A DNA stretch of 64,000 nucleotides from Hedera helix (lineage: Eukaryota; Streptophyta; Magnoliopsida; Apiales; Araliaceae). A model generated the notes under the pieces. That model was not told where the DNA came from. It was given only the letters and a program-made list of their open reading frames with translations, and ran no database searches. Location of the stretch: the NCBI GenBank assembly GCA_947179155.2, contig OX359264.1, forward strand, positions 61,095,202 to 61,159,201. Reading direction: 5' to 3'. How positions within the stretch are numbered: position 1 is the stretch's first letter; every line of letters starts with the position of its first letter. This document shows, piece by piece, positions 12,604 to 24,284 of this stretch. A program made the translations under genes and the position numbers.

Positions 12604-12722
12604 TATTACAAGAAATAAATTCCGACGAAATTTCACTTTTTGTCGGAAAAAATTTATTTCCGATAGAATTTATTCCCTCATAAATAAATTTCATTAAAAA
12701 TAATTTTTTTTTTCTTGTAGTG
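12604..12722. mobile_element. CACTA-type miniature inverted-repeat element (119 bp)
   Basis: The right end is TTTCTTGTAGTG, the exact reverse complement of the CACTA-superfamily terminus CACTACAAGAAA. The left end is TATTACAAGAAA, two mismatches from it. Both ends are flanked by AGT (12601-12603 and 12723-12725), a perfect 3-bp target duplication as expected for CACTA (En/Spm) elements. The inside has inverted TTCCGACGAAA and GTCGGAA-like words. It has no coding capacity and is non-autonomous. Confidence 0.85.
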
Positions 12723-13868
12723 AGTTTCTAGCGACAGGTTCCCAGTGCCTTCTTCTTCCCAAGATTATATATTTGGTGGGGTCATCATCATTTTTCCAAC
12801 TCAAAGCTCTTCATGCATGCAGCACTTACTAATTTAATTTAACCTACCTAGTACCTACAGAATAAATACAAATAGGAGCTCTACCTAACAAAGAACTTAT
12901 AGAATGGCACTTCCAATTCACCATCATAATTAATTTAAGTAATTTAAGAACAACTTAATCAAAACGTACTTTACACTCCTTAATCATGACACGCGTACCA
13001 AATGTAGATTACATGCTGTGAACTGATTAGGGTTTAATAGAATATGCGGCAAACGTATATTCCTTGACTCAAAAGTATGTAGATACTTGGCACTAGCTAG
13101 GTTTTCGAATTTATAATAGCTAGAACTAGGTAGAGTAGAGTTGTTTATCGATTAGCCGAGTCATTAAGCCCTTGATAAGCTTGTTTTTCGGCAATATTAA
13201 GACAACCAATTAACTAGCTACGTACATGCGTGGTTTTGTTAAACTATTAAAGATTCAGCAAGAGTTCTGATCAATTGGCATGAAGTAGGTATAGCTAGAG
13301 GTCAGGTGATCATAGTACCATGAGCTCCCCAAATTAATTACTTTCAATACACCCTTAATAAATTATGACGAATCATCTTCTAGTTATCTTCTCTCTATAT
13401 ATATGCGCATGATATATTTCTTTTTTCTTTTTCGGTAAAGAATGTACATAGCATTTGACATCAAACGAAATGATATCCTACCACCGATATTTTTTTACCA
13501 ATAAAGAGATGAATTGTTCAGTTCGAGTACAATAATGTCTTTGGAACATTACTCAAATATAGACGGGGATAAGATAATGTGGTTGTCATAGCCGATTGAA
13601 AACAAAACTAAGTTGAATCGGAGTGTTTGTCATAATCAAGTGACTGTGATAACAACAATTATAGAATAATAAAAATCCCAATGAAACTCCCCCAGTTAAA
13701 GTTCTCAATACGTTGTCTCAATAAGCTGAAATTATCAATGATAACAACTTAAGTTCTTGTATTTACATCTAAATATCTCAAATTAACTGATATGGAATTG
13801 AAGTGTTACACTAATCGGACACTATAATTACAAGAATTACTAATAAATAAAATGAGTTTAAACATGCT

Positions 13869-14042
13869 TAAATAGCGGAGGTTTTTATGTGGTGTCAAAC
13901 AATGCGGATTTTAACTAGGAGAACTTAGAAATTGATGATGGAGTAGATTTTTTCTGCATAAATAGCGAAGGTTTTTATGTAGTGTCAAACAATGCGGATT
14001 TTAACTAGGAGAACTTAAAAATTAATGGAGTAGATTTTTTCT
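13869..14042 (+). repeat. 90-bp tandem duplication
   Basis: Unit 1 (13869-13958) and unit 2 (13959-14042) share TAAATAGCG, GGTTTTTATGT, GTGTCAAACAATGCGGATTT and AACTAGGAGAACTTA, ending GGAGTAGATTTTTTCT. Unit 2 has lost a few bases and carries a few substitutions. No coding sense was recognised. Confidence 0.9.
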
Positions 14043-15376
14043 ATTTGTTTGGAAGTAAAGAAACAGATTGGGGAAATATTAAAGAAAAGAAAATGAGCTA
14101 TATCTTACGATCTTATATGTCAAATTTTTTACTGTATTTCACTTTTTTTTAAAAAGAAGAGCTATCTTAGAATTTTATATGTCAATTCTTTTATTGTGTT
14201 TCGTGTAAATAATTATAAATAATATTATATTAATGATATATTTGATATAATTAATTAATTTTATAATCTTCTTCAATTTTAATAAATCATAATAGTAAAA
14301 AATTGTAACGAAATGTGAGTCGTGAAGGTGTTGGCAAGGAATGGCTTTGTGGGCCGAAACAGCCTTACAAGTCTCAATCCCGACGTTTGGAGCTTTGTGT
14401 GGGTCCAATTGGGTCATTCACTCCACGAGGGCACACTGTGCCAAGCCCGGTAAGCATTCGCTCTCTTGCCGAGTAACCCCTCTACCAAAGAAATATTTTT
14501 CTTTAATTGTAGAAGAGATTTTAGAATTATTGGATGGGCCATCGGAATCAGAGATGAGGATGACAAGTCATTTTCAGTGCTCCTAATTCTCCTTCTAACT
14601 ATGTTTAGGAATTTTCGCTGTACCAAATATATATGTGATTAAGAGAGTTTATGATATTGCCTATAAAACTATTTTGTCATAAATGAAATGACAAAAATAT
14701 TCTTAACTTAATATAAAAGAAAAAAACTGCAATATATGTATATGTGTATATGTAGAGAGAGTTAAAGTGAGATCACCCAATTATTTATACAATGCCTTTA
14801 ATTGGGTTACATTCACTTGAGCATCTTCCAAAATGTTATTTATTCTAACATTTTTATGTGGTGCACACAAATTCTTTAGAAGTCTAATAATATTACGTTT
14901 GAATCGGAAGAATAAAAGATAAAAATTTAATAATGCTACGCTTGAATCAGAAGAATAAAAGTGGGAGTGAAATGATTCATTCCGATAAAATAAAAAATAA
15001 AAATATTTAGTTGTTTTATTGGAATGAAATATAATGGAATGAACTATTCTCATCTCTCTCAAATTTATGAATTTAGAGTATGAAATAATGATTCATTTCA
15101 ACTAAAATAGAATGAATTATTTCACCATTCATTTTATTTCTTTATCTATTTTATTTTTTCACCCGTTTTATTTTTTCAGTCTAAATATAACATAATAGAG
15201 AGAAATTTAAAAACAAAGCAATAAACCCTATTCATTATTTAAAACTAATGAGAATATAATAAGCTGTAATTATATAATAATAATAAAATAATTAAAAGTA
15301 AGTCCTGACTTATGATTTGAGAATGACTCCTAAAATGCATTAAACTCCCCAAACCCCATCACATGGCCCTCACCTC

Positions 15377-15384
15377 TATTTAAG
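15377..15384 (+). promoter_or_regulatory. Probable TATA box of YUCCA gene
   Basis: TATTTAAG lies 139 bp upstream of the YUCCA start codon and is followed by a C/T-rich leader, a common plant core promoter layout. No mapped transcription start is available. Confidence 0.5.
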
Positions 15385-15522
15385 CACCCCCACCCCCTCC
15401 TCTCCCTCCAACAAACTCGAGACTTCTCTCTCAAATTTATTCACTTCAATTCTCCAAAAAACAAACAAATATCTCTTACTGCACCTTCTACACACAAAAA
15501 TAAGCCCGTCCTGAAAAAAAAA

Positions 15523-17132
15523 ATGTTTAGTTTTTCAGAACAAGACAACATATTTGCTCGTCGTTGTGTCTGGGTTAACGGGCCGGTCATAGTTGGGGCA
15601 GGGCCATCAGGACTAGCCGTAGGAGCTTGCCTCAAAGAACAAGGGATACCCTTTGTAGTCCTTGAAAGAGCCGACTGCATAGCTGCTCTATGGCAAAAAC
15701 GCACTTATGATCGCCTTAAACTTCACCTCCCAAAGCAATTCTGTCAACTCCCTAAACTCCCATTCCCTCAACATTTTCCCGAATACCCAACAAAAAAACA
15801 CTTCATTGATTATCTTGAATCATATGCTGCGCATTTTGACATCAATCCGCAATTCAACGAATGCGTTGAATCAGCAAAGTATGACGAGCCCTGTCGCCTT
15901 TGGCGAATCAAGACGGTTTCTACCAGTAATTCAATCCGGTCCGAGGTTGAGTATATTTGCCAATGGCTTGTGGTTGCTACTGGCGAAAATGCCGAGCGTG
16001 TGGTACCGAAGATTGAAGGATTACAAACATTTGGAGGTGAAATAATTCATGCTTGTGAATATAAATCCGGAGAAAAGTATACTGGGAAGAAAGTTCTAGT
16101 TGTGGGGTGTGGAAATTCGGGCATGGAAGTCTCTCTTGATCTTTGTAACCATAATGCTAAACCATCAATGGTTGCTCGAAGCTCGGTAAGTGATCAATAT
16201 ATTGTTGAAATTAGCATTTAACATTCCCCCTTTTAATTGTACAGATGAATATGAATTTGGGATTATTCAAATGACTATTTTTTTTTTCAGGTTCATGTAT
16301 TGCCAAGGGAGATATTTGGGAAATCAACATTTGAACTGGCTATGATGATGATGAAGTGGCTACCCCTTTGGCTGGTTGATAAGCTTTTACTAGTATTGGC
16401 ATGGTTTATTCTTGGAAATACTAACAGCTATGGTCTAAAAAGGCCAACAATTGGTCCGTTGGAGCTCAAGAACACTCGTGGAAAAACCCCTGTTCTTGAT
16501 ACTGGTGCACTGGAAAAGATTCGATCTCGCGATATTGAGGTGGTTCCTGGAATCAAGAGGTTCTCAAAGAACATGGTGCAGCTTGTTAATGGTCAAGAAC
16601 TAGAGATTGATTCAGTTGTTTTGGCTACAGGATACTGCAGCAATGTTCCCTACTGGCTCCAGGTGAGAAAATGTTCTATTCCCCTGTTTATTCTTAAAAG
16701 TTCTTTTTTTTTTTTTTGACAGGAACTTAAAACTAAATAAAACCCATTAACAAATAGCTTAGCTTCTGTTTAATGGGAGATGGGTTTGTCCTTTTTCCCA
16801 ATATGAATGATTTTTGTAAAGAACAAAAAATAAAAAATCTGATTTGGAAGGTTCTTTGCTGCTGATTATATATATATATAGTTTGGACATATTGGCTTAT
16901 GTTTTGTTTATTTGATTATGAACAGGAAACTGATTTTTTCTCCAAGAATGGACTTCGTAAGACACCATTCCCAAATGGTTGGAAGGGAAAGACTGGGCTT
17001 TATGCTGTTGGGTTCACAAAGAGAGGGCTATCTGGTACATCCTCAGATGCCATGAGAATAGCACAAGATATTTCCAAGGTCTGGAAGGAGGATTTAAAGC
17101 AGAAAAAGCAAAAAGTCCCTACCCATAGATGA
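15523..17132 (+). CDS. YUCCA-type indole-3-pyruvate monooxygenase
   Basis: Exons 15523-16185, 16291-16662 and 16926-17132 (both introns phase 0, GT-AG) give 413 residues, normal for the family. YUCCA enzymes are FAD- and NADPH-dependent flavin monooxygenases that convert indole-3-pyruvate to the auxin indole-3-acetic acid. Visible motifs: FAD-binding GAGPSG at 25-30; ERADCIAALWQKRTYDRLKL at about 48-67; FPEYPTKKHF near 85-94, corresponding to the FMO signature region; VVATGENAERV; NADPH-binding GCGNSG at 195-200; ATGYCSNVPYW from 333. The N-terminus and WVNGPVIVGAG resemble the YUC3/5/8/9 branch rather than YUC1/4 or YUC2/6, but paralogue assignment needs a tree. The residue after ATGY is Cys where the homologues I recall carry Arg. 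The C-terminus is short and lysine-rich. The gene looks intact. Confidence 0.95.
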
Positions 17133-19325
17133 TGCATTTCATCATTTTGATTCATCAGTATAATTGATTCGCAATTTTGTTTCTTTAGTTTGTTTGTTAC
17201 ATATAAAGTAGAAAAGAGTGACATGTATGATGTAATATATATATATATATATAAACACAGAAGAAAGAATAGATAACACAGGCTAGCAATTTTTGGGCAT
17301 TTTATATACTGAGGAAGACGAGGCTTTTCTTTTTTATAAAGTTTTATACAGTTTGTAAAATTATTCAGTGATGCTATAATGACAAGTACCTTACTTCTTT
17401 TATTCATAGTCATTTTTTGTAGCTAGTGTTCGAAGTCTTAACTATTAGAAAGCTCATTCTAAAGAAACCAAAATAAATTTAATGTTTTTTTTGCGTGATT
17501 TTAATATATAAAAAGTACATTATTATTATTTTTAGATTCATGTTCCTTTTGTAGGTAGCATTAAGATACATTGTATAGTAGTTACAAATAAGTATATTTG
17601 TAGCTAGAAGTGATTAAATTCTGGTATGTCCTCTGTGTCAAATTGCTTTCAACTTTAACATCAGTAGATGTATCTATTTGTTACTTGTGTTTGATTACAG
17701 AGATTTACAACAAATATTTGATAGAGGTGACTTGGCACTATTTTTGAGAGCAACTAATGATAATGAGTATTCTCTCTCTCTCTACACACGCATATATATA
17801 TATATATATATATATATACAAAATTATTATGTTCTAAACTATAAAATCTAAGGGAATTTTTTAAAGTTGATTTGAGATTTTTTAAAGTTTAAAATTGATA
17901 TAAAATCTTTTAATTTTAGATAATACTATTATGAAAATTATAAATTAAGTAAAAACTATGACTAATTAATTTTTTTTTAATTTTTAAAAATAAAATAAAT
18001 CACACTAAGTTTAAATTTTAAACTAGTTCAGATTAATTTAAAAAAAATTAATTTTAATCTTATATTTTAAAACTAAAATAATATACAGGTGTCAAGTGTA
18101 TCGTACACCCAGGGGAGAAAGAGAAACAATCAAGGGAACTGCTTTTATCTACATCAAAGGAGGCTCATCGTCCAAAGTTGTAACTAGAAGTGTAATTTAT
18201 GGATGGATTCTGAGGACATTATTTTCCTCACACGCCTAACATTACTTTTGGCAAATTAATTAATAATGGTCCACTAAAACGTATGGAGAGTAGCAGTGAC
18301 TACAAGGCCTATTTGCAATAGTTGATGGTTTGGAGGTTTGGAATTTAGTCATGTCTGATAACCAATCATAACCATATATATAGATGGGAGCTTGCACTTT
18401 GTAACAACACAGGCTAACACAGTAACAGCTTTTAAAAGGACTATCCGAACTCCTATCGTCCACAAATTGAAGCCAGGTATCACAACTAAATCTACATCAT
18501 AACTGGTTGTTATCATAGAAAGAGAAATGCAACCTATCTACGGTCCACCAAAACTAGCTACTTCAGCATTCTATATATCTATATATCTATAGCCGGTTGG
18601 TTTATTATATGCGGGTGCAAAAAGTATCCAAAGAAAAATAATAAGCAAATTATTTTTAAAAAAATATCTCAGACACTTGAATAGCAATATTTCATACTCC
18701 CGTGGTTCCAAAAAATGTATATTTTAAATTCAATGTTGAGATATTTTTGAATTTAAATTAAATGCGATTCATTTGATTTTTAAAAATAATAAAAAATATA
18801 TTTTTACAATTTTCATAGATATATTGTTGAAATTAAATTATTCACATTAATTTTGAATTTAAAAATATTTTAAATTGACCCTAAAAAATTAATATTTGAC
18901 CGGAGTATATTTTATTATTGAGAATTCATTGTCCATAACAAATTTCTAATACATAGTCTAGACTGTCAAGTGATCAATCAGCCTTCAGGTTGGGTTACTC
19001 ATCCGATCATCTATAGTTCCCTGTGCGGCTGCATAGTCTTGGGAAATTATAGTTGGGCGTTTTGGGGCTTTTGTAAAATTCTAGATCGGTTAACCTTGCG
19101 GCCCATAACTTATATACCTGGGTGTGTAGATGAATCCAGAAGATGACGAGTCCAGGCCAGCAAAGGCGATATACCAAAAAGGGTTGACCGCGTGAAACCA
19201 ACTGTCAAAACCAGAAGAGAAAGATTAGGCGATATACAAAGAAGAACAGAAAACACATGAAAAAAGGCCAAAAAAAAGAGAAAAGGGGGCGAAAATAGGC
19301 GCATTCTAGAAAGAAAGAGGCGTCA
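17133..19325. other. Intergenic, YUCCA to glutaredoxin
   Basis: AT-rich DNA holding the YUCCA 3' flank, a CT/TA compound microsatellite at about 17769-17818, and a Stowaway-like MITE at 18697-18905. Positions about 19100-19325 just before the glutaredoxin ATG are purine-rich and may be its leader. No gene was recognised. Confidence 0.6.
18697..18905. mobile_element. Stowaway-like MITE
   Basis: The left end is CTCCCGTGGTTCC and the right end is GACCGGAG, inverted and each flanked by TA (18695-18696 and 18906-18907). This is the Tc1/mariner-type arrangement of plant Stowaway elements. The 209-bp interior is AT-rich with repeated TTTTGAATTTAAA words and has no coding capacity. Confidence 0.65.
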
Positions 19326-22300
19326 ATGGCTGTAACGTCTCATTTGTGTAGTCCAACAGCATTTTTCTCCTTTTTTTCTGTCTCTGCTTCTTCCCATCTT
19401 CCTCATACACTCCCTCTCCTCCCCATCTCTTCCATTCTTTCAAACAACAAAATTACCAAATTTACTTCAAAATTCCGCATCTCACATGGCCCGAGAAAAG
19501 TGGGTCCAATCAAGATTCGGGCTATGACATCCTCATTCGGATCTCGATTGGAGGAGACTGTGAAAAAGACTATCAGTGAGCACCCAGTTGTTGTCTACTC
19601 AAAGACTTGGTGTTCGTGAGTACCCAATTCTCCATTCTCGTTTTTTTCTTGTTTATGATGTGAAATATTGTTTCTTTTTAGGTAGGTTAAAGTTGGGTTT
19701 GTTGAATTTATGGTGAAGGTATTCTTCTGAGGTGAAACAACTGTTCAAGCGGCTTGGTGTGCAGCCTCACGTTATTGAATTGGACGAATTGGGTACGTTC
19801 TTTTCCTTTTTCCCCCCCTATTTTCTTAAAGTTTTTTACATGAATAAATATTCATGTTTGTTATGATTATACAAGGAATATATAGTTGTGGAATATGGTT
19901 TTAAAGATTTTTTTGGCGACCGGAAATGTAGACAAGGACTTAGCTTCGATGGCTTGGTTACTAGAATTGTACAAGCCATGTTGAATTTAGTGTAAGGATT
20001 GCCATTTCTCAGAGGGCGTTTCTCTTATGCATGATATTATCTTGGAGTCAAGGAATTAGAAGGCCTTAAAAAAAATAATTGGTGCTGTGCAAACATGTTA
20101 TTAAAATGATTTATGGTTTACATATATAAAATAGGTTATATGGCACTTTATTCATTTATTGTAGGGCTTAAATATAAATTAATATCCAATTGACCTTTTT
20201 TAACTTCAGTGGTTGACTTTTCAATTTTTTCAATCAAACTCAATTTTTTTCACTTTGGTTCAATTGAACCTTCCACGTCATAAATTGATGACGTGGCCTG
20301 TTCTCACACAAGTGTAATAAAAAACTAATTTTAAATAATTTTTTTAATATATTCTTGAGTAAATAAGGGGCAAAAATATAAATGCATAAATATATTACAT
20401 ATTAAAACAATATCAATCCCACTTAGCTACTCATTTCTTCAAACAATCAATGATTCATAAAACCAAAAACCAGAAATACTATTTTATCAAACCAAACCCA
20501 AAAAATTAGCTCATTAAACCAAACCCAAAAATCTAATTCATCACACAAATCACAAGATCCTAAAACAACAAATAATGAAATTGATAAGCAAAATGAATAT
20601 GAATTGTATGTTAAAACTCAATTCAATAAAATATTATTACCTCCATTCCAACAAAGAGAGTCGTATGATTAATCATCTTGTATGCACGTTTGATTTCATA
20701 AAATTAGTGCAAGAAAAAAAAAATCACACAATATAGATAAGAATACAAGGAACCCTAACCATCACAACCCAAAATTAGTCTTAACTTGTTGATATCAACC
20801 CAAATATAGATTTGAATATTTTAGTCCTGAGTAGAGTTAGAAGAAAGAGAAAGGTGAAAAAAAGCCGATGCGGAGGCGGAACCTATATTAGTTCTTTGAG
20901 GTGATGGGGGGTGTTTGATATATGACCACCATTGTTGAAGAGCCGTCGGTAGGTGTAGAAGAAAGATAGATCAGACATAGGTGACGGGAGGATGGAGGAC
21001 GGGGATGATAAAGGTACGAGGGGGCGGGGATGATGGAGGTAAGGGAGGATGGGGATGATGGAGGTACATGGAGACAAGGGTGAAGGTGGTATGGGGGAAG
21101 GAATGGGAAAGGGGGGAAGGGAAGGGAAAGAGAAGATTAGGAGAAAGAGAGATTATTGATTGAATTTTAATTGAGTTTAATTATTATTTTAATTTTGTTT
21201 TGTTTAATTATTATTTTATATTTAGTAAATATAGGTATACTTTATCACTAATTTGCCCTTATTACTTACATAAAAGGATAAATGAAAAATTGAAAAATGA
21301 CTCACTTTTAACACGTAAGCACTAAATGCACTCGTGCAAGTCCATGTCATCAATTTGTGATGTGTCATCTCAATTGAACCAAAGTGAAAAAAATTAAGAG
21401 TTTGATCATGTAATTGAAAAAATTAAAAGGTTGATCACCAAAGTGAAAAAAGGTTAATAGTTTAGCATAGTAATTTGTATTTAAGCCTTTATTGTAGTTA
21501 TAGTTGTTATTTGTATCGTATTGTGTTTCTAACATTCGTGTAGCTGTAGAATGTATAATGTACTTTGTTTTCTGAGTTAATGGTGGCGTATATGTGCTTG
21601 AGGCATCGACCCAAGCTTGATCAAGCTTTAATAAGCTTGGTTGCTCGGGTTTGATGAATTATTTCCATCTTACGGAGGGTCTTTGAATATAACATGATAA
21701 TGCCAAGGACTTGAATCAATCTTCAAAATAGTAACAGAGAATAAATCACGGTGCTTTGAAACATGTTATTTAAATATTTATGGTATATAAAGCGGAAATG
21801 GGGCATTTTATTGTAGTTATAATTTGTAGTGTATACCATGATTTGAAGATTGGTCAAATTTAGAATGTATAATGTACTTTCTTTTATATGAATAACCGAT
21901 GGACTATACGTGCTTGAGACATCATCCAAGCTTGATCGATCTAACAGCTGGTATTGTCCCTCACCCAATGCACGTATCCATCGATTTCTTAAAAGGTGGT
22001 CACCTTATACATTGGCCAAAGCGAGCTCATGTGTTTTGGGTTCAAATTTCAAGCTACCCAAGTTGTAGCCTAGTTGATAGATAAACTGCACGGCTCACTA
22101 AGAAATTGGTTGTTGGATATGATGAAACCTGAATACATACTTCTCTGGGAAATTTAATCGACATGTCAGTGAAACTTTAAATCTTTATGAGATTTAGGCA
22201 CAAGGATGATGGAGGCAAGTTATAGCATTGACATGGCACTGATGACCTACCAAACTTCTGGAGAGATAATTGAACATATCTGTTTTCTTCTTGTGAAGTA

Positions 22301-24284
22301 AAAGTTATAATAAGAATTATCTGTATGAAGAGTGTCTCCTCTAATATATGAAGTTCTGGGTTTACTTTATTTATTTTAATATAAAGACCAAGGTGATGAC
22401 CTAGTTTTCTATCACATGGAAAAAGTAAAAGCTCTCTGTTGGACATAACTACTTCATTTAGGTGGGCTTATTTTACATATTAATAGATACAAGGTTAGAT
22501 AAATGATGTTAACATTGTTCCCACTCCCCCTAAAAAAGGTGATGAAATGCTCTTTTACCAGCGATATGTGTGGATTCCTTGTTTTGCACACGCTTTCGTG
22601 TATTGTGCCTGTGTGTAGCACTAAGAGTAGTAGTGACCAGGATATATTTTCAGATAATCGTTTTATGTCCTGATTTGTATATAAATCTTTGATGTATACA
22701 AACCATTACCAGCTTAGTCATTAGCAACTAGAACATCCTTTATGCTGATGAAAAGGAAATATAATTGAAGAGGTTAATCTATGTTGCAATGTTGCTTCAG
22801 AATGCATCATCATTTAATTATGAATATTATTATGCATATGACAAATTATGCGCTACACTATTTTTTCCATTATGATGAAGATGGAATCAGGAGTAACTAT
22901 TTCCTACAAATGATCATAATTTTCTAATATTTAAAATTTTATTTGCCTTTCAGGTCCCCAAGGACCACAGATACAGAAGGTGCTGGAAAGACTGACTGGA
23001 CAATATACTGTTCCAAATGTTTTTATTGGTGAGAGGTGCAGCAGGACTGTTATAATTTGTCCTAAAATATCAAGTATAAATACAATTTATATAGGTTGAT
23101 TTCTTTAAGCAGACAAACATGGTAGGTTGTAAGGTTTGGCGGTTTATATCTTTAACAATGTGCATTAATATGTTCAGAAATCATAGGTGTCTCTGTTTGT
23201 GGCTAGCAAAAATGAAAAGTTCAAGAAGGATTTCATTTGATCATCCAACTGAGCATAAAAGAGATAGGTCATAGGTTAATCATATTTACCCCTGTACTTT
23301 TTCTCTCTTTTATTTGTTTGGAGAACATCTTCCTTTATTGTTTTCTTTCTCCTATTAAGTTTTTTTTTTCTTTTCTTCCCAAAAATTTTACAGGGAAAGA
23401 ATGGTTTGTCAATGTAGGTTCTTTGGTGAATTATTTGCTTAATTGAAAATTACTGACAATATAATATCTGCTTTGTTCCAAAGAATGTTTTCGATCACTC
23501 TTACAAATACAAACAAGAATTGCTTTGTCTGAATAAAACAGCTTCAGTCTGATATCTTTTTCATCAGTCTTTCTGTTGGTTTTTTTCGAATGAGGAGATG
23601 AAGTTAAAATCATGAAAAAGAGAGCAAATGTATCTCTGTTATATATGTCATCGTCTTATATTGCTAGTGTGGGATGCTTGTAGAACTGGTTTTTTTAGGG
23701 CATTGACCATTTATAAAGTTGAAATTTATTATCCAAACTTGAAGCAACATTCAGTGGAAATAATATCATTTTTGTTCCCTATTTTTTTTCCTTGGACATT
23801 CATTATATATAATTGCTGAAAATTCTGCCTGTTTCCGTGACCAGGGGCTAAACACATTGGTGGTTGTACAGGTACCGTCTTTAACAACCTCTCACTTTTG
23901 AATGGTACTATGGTATATTATTGTTTTTAAGCTTTATTTTTCTCTATTTTTTTCCATCCTCTATAATTTTAAGAAAATCTATCTTAAGATGCTGCACTCA
24001 CTTTTCTCACTGTTACATTGATGTTGTGATATTTCTCGAAGTTCTCTTCCCGTTGTCTGTTGTTTATTTCATGAACTTGTATTCTCCATACAACTGTTTG
24101 ATCAAGTGCTAGTCATTTAACCCATTCACTTATAGAAGGTTGAATGTCTATTAACACTGGAGGTTGAAATAACTAGTGAAAAGTTGTAATTTTGATTCAT
24201 GGTGCAGATACTGTTAAGCTAAACCGGAAAGGGGAACTTGAACCTTTGCTTTCCGAAGCAACTAGCAAAAAACCTGACAGCTAA
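19326..24284 (+). CDS. Chloroplast glutaredoxin, S12 type (WCSYS active site)
   Basis: Exons 19326-19615, 19719-19792, 22954-23028, 23845-23871 and 24208-24284 join in frame to 180 residues. Glutaredoxins use glutathione to reduce or deglutathionylate protein thiols; this member should act in the plastid stroma. Residues about 1-66 are Ser/Thr/Leu-rich and end in a basic stretch, as in a transit peptide, after which MTSSFGSRLEETVKKTI begins the core. The active site is WCSYS at 95-99. Glutathione-binding features TVP at 140-142 and GGCTD at 152-156 are present, and Cys154 is the semi-conserved second cysteine. WCSYS separates GrxS12 from GrxC5 (WCSYC). The first junction splits Ser97 (TC|G) with donor GTGAGT. 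Intron 2 is 3.16 kb because of a transposon insertion and a local duplication. Confidence 0.95.
20050..21940 (+). repeat. Two diverged copies of an intron segment, one split by a transposon
   Basis: Copy A spans about 20080-20164 plus 21498-21640. Copy B is about 21750-21940. Shared words in order are GGTGCT, AAACATGTTATT, TATGGT, TTTATTGTAGTTATA, AGAATGTATAATGTACTTT, CGTGCTTGAG and CCAAGCTTGATC. In copy A the run TTTATTGTAG is interrupted by the Mutator-like element; copy B shows the uninterrupted form. Confidence 0.8.
20165..21487. mobile_element. Non-autonomous Mutator-like element (MULE), 1323 bp
   Basis: The left end GGCTTAAATATAAATTA and the right end, read in reverse complement as GGCTTAAATACAAATTA, begin terminal inverted repeats of roughly 165 bp. 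Both arms also share TTTTTTCACTTTGGTTCAAT and ATTGATGACRTG in the same order. The element is flanked by a perfect 10-bp duplication TTTATTGTAG (20155-20164 and 21488-21497), within the 8-11 bp range known for Mutator-like elements. The interior has a G-rich, pyrimidine-complementary stretch at about 20870-21130 and no transposase motif. It lies inside intron 2 of the glutaredoxin gene and inside one copy of a duplicated segment. Confidence 0.85.

Larger units (their letters stand above)
5263..15376. other. Gene-poor intergenic region
   Basis: About 10 kb with no exon I can support. It holds the myosin 3' flank, microsatellites, a 71-bp direct repeat, a poly-C tract at 7711-7728, duplicated blocks around 10.3-10.6 kb, a CACTA-type miniature element, and a 90-bp tandem duplication, listed separately. 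Open frames here (for example 6149-6532 and 14341-14586) show no known motif and no splice context. Positions 11580-11940 are rich in CGGTACCG-like palindromic words and may be degenerate transposon sequence. Positions 14860-15200 contain repeated GAATAAAAG and GAATGAATTATTTCA words suggestive of a degraded inverted-repeat element in the YUCCA upstream region. Confidence 0.6.

Noticed and set aside
14175..14626. Overlapping open frames on both strands at 14.2-14.6 kb
   Set aside because: No motif in either strand; overlapping frames in a slightly GC-richer patch are expected by chance.
20883..21077. Ser/Pro-rich minus-strand frame
   Set aside because: It lies in the G-rich interior of the MULE and reads low-complexity peptide; not a gene.
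22000..22090. Possible tRNA (GGGTTCAAATTTC resembles a B-box)
   Set aside because: No A-box at the right distance and no cloverleaf could be drawn.
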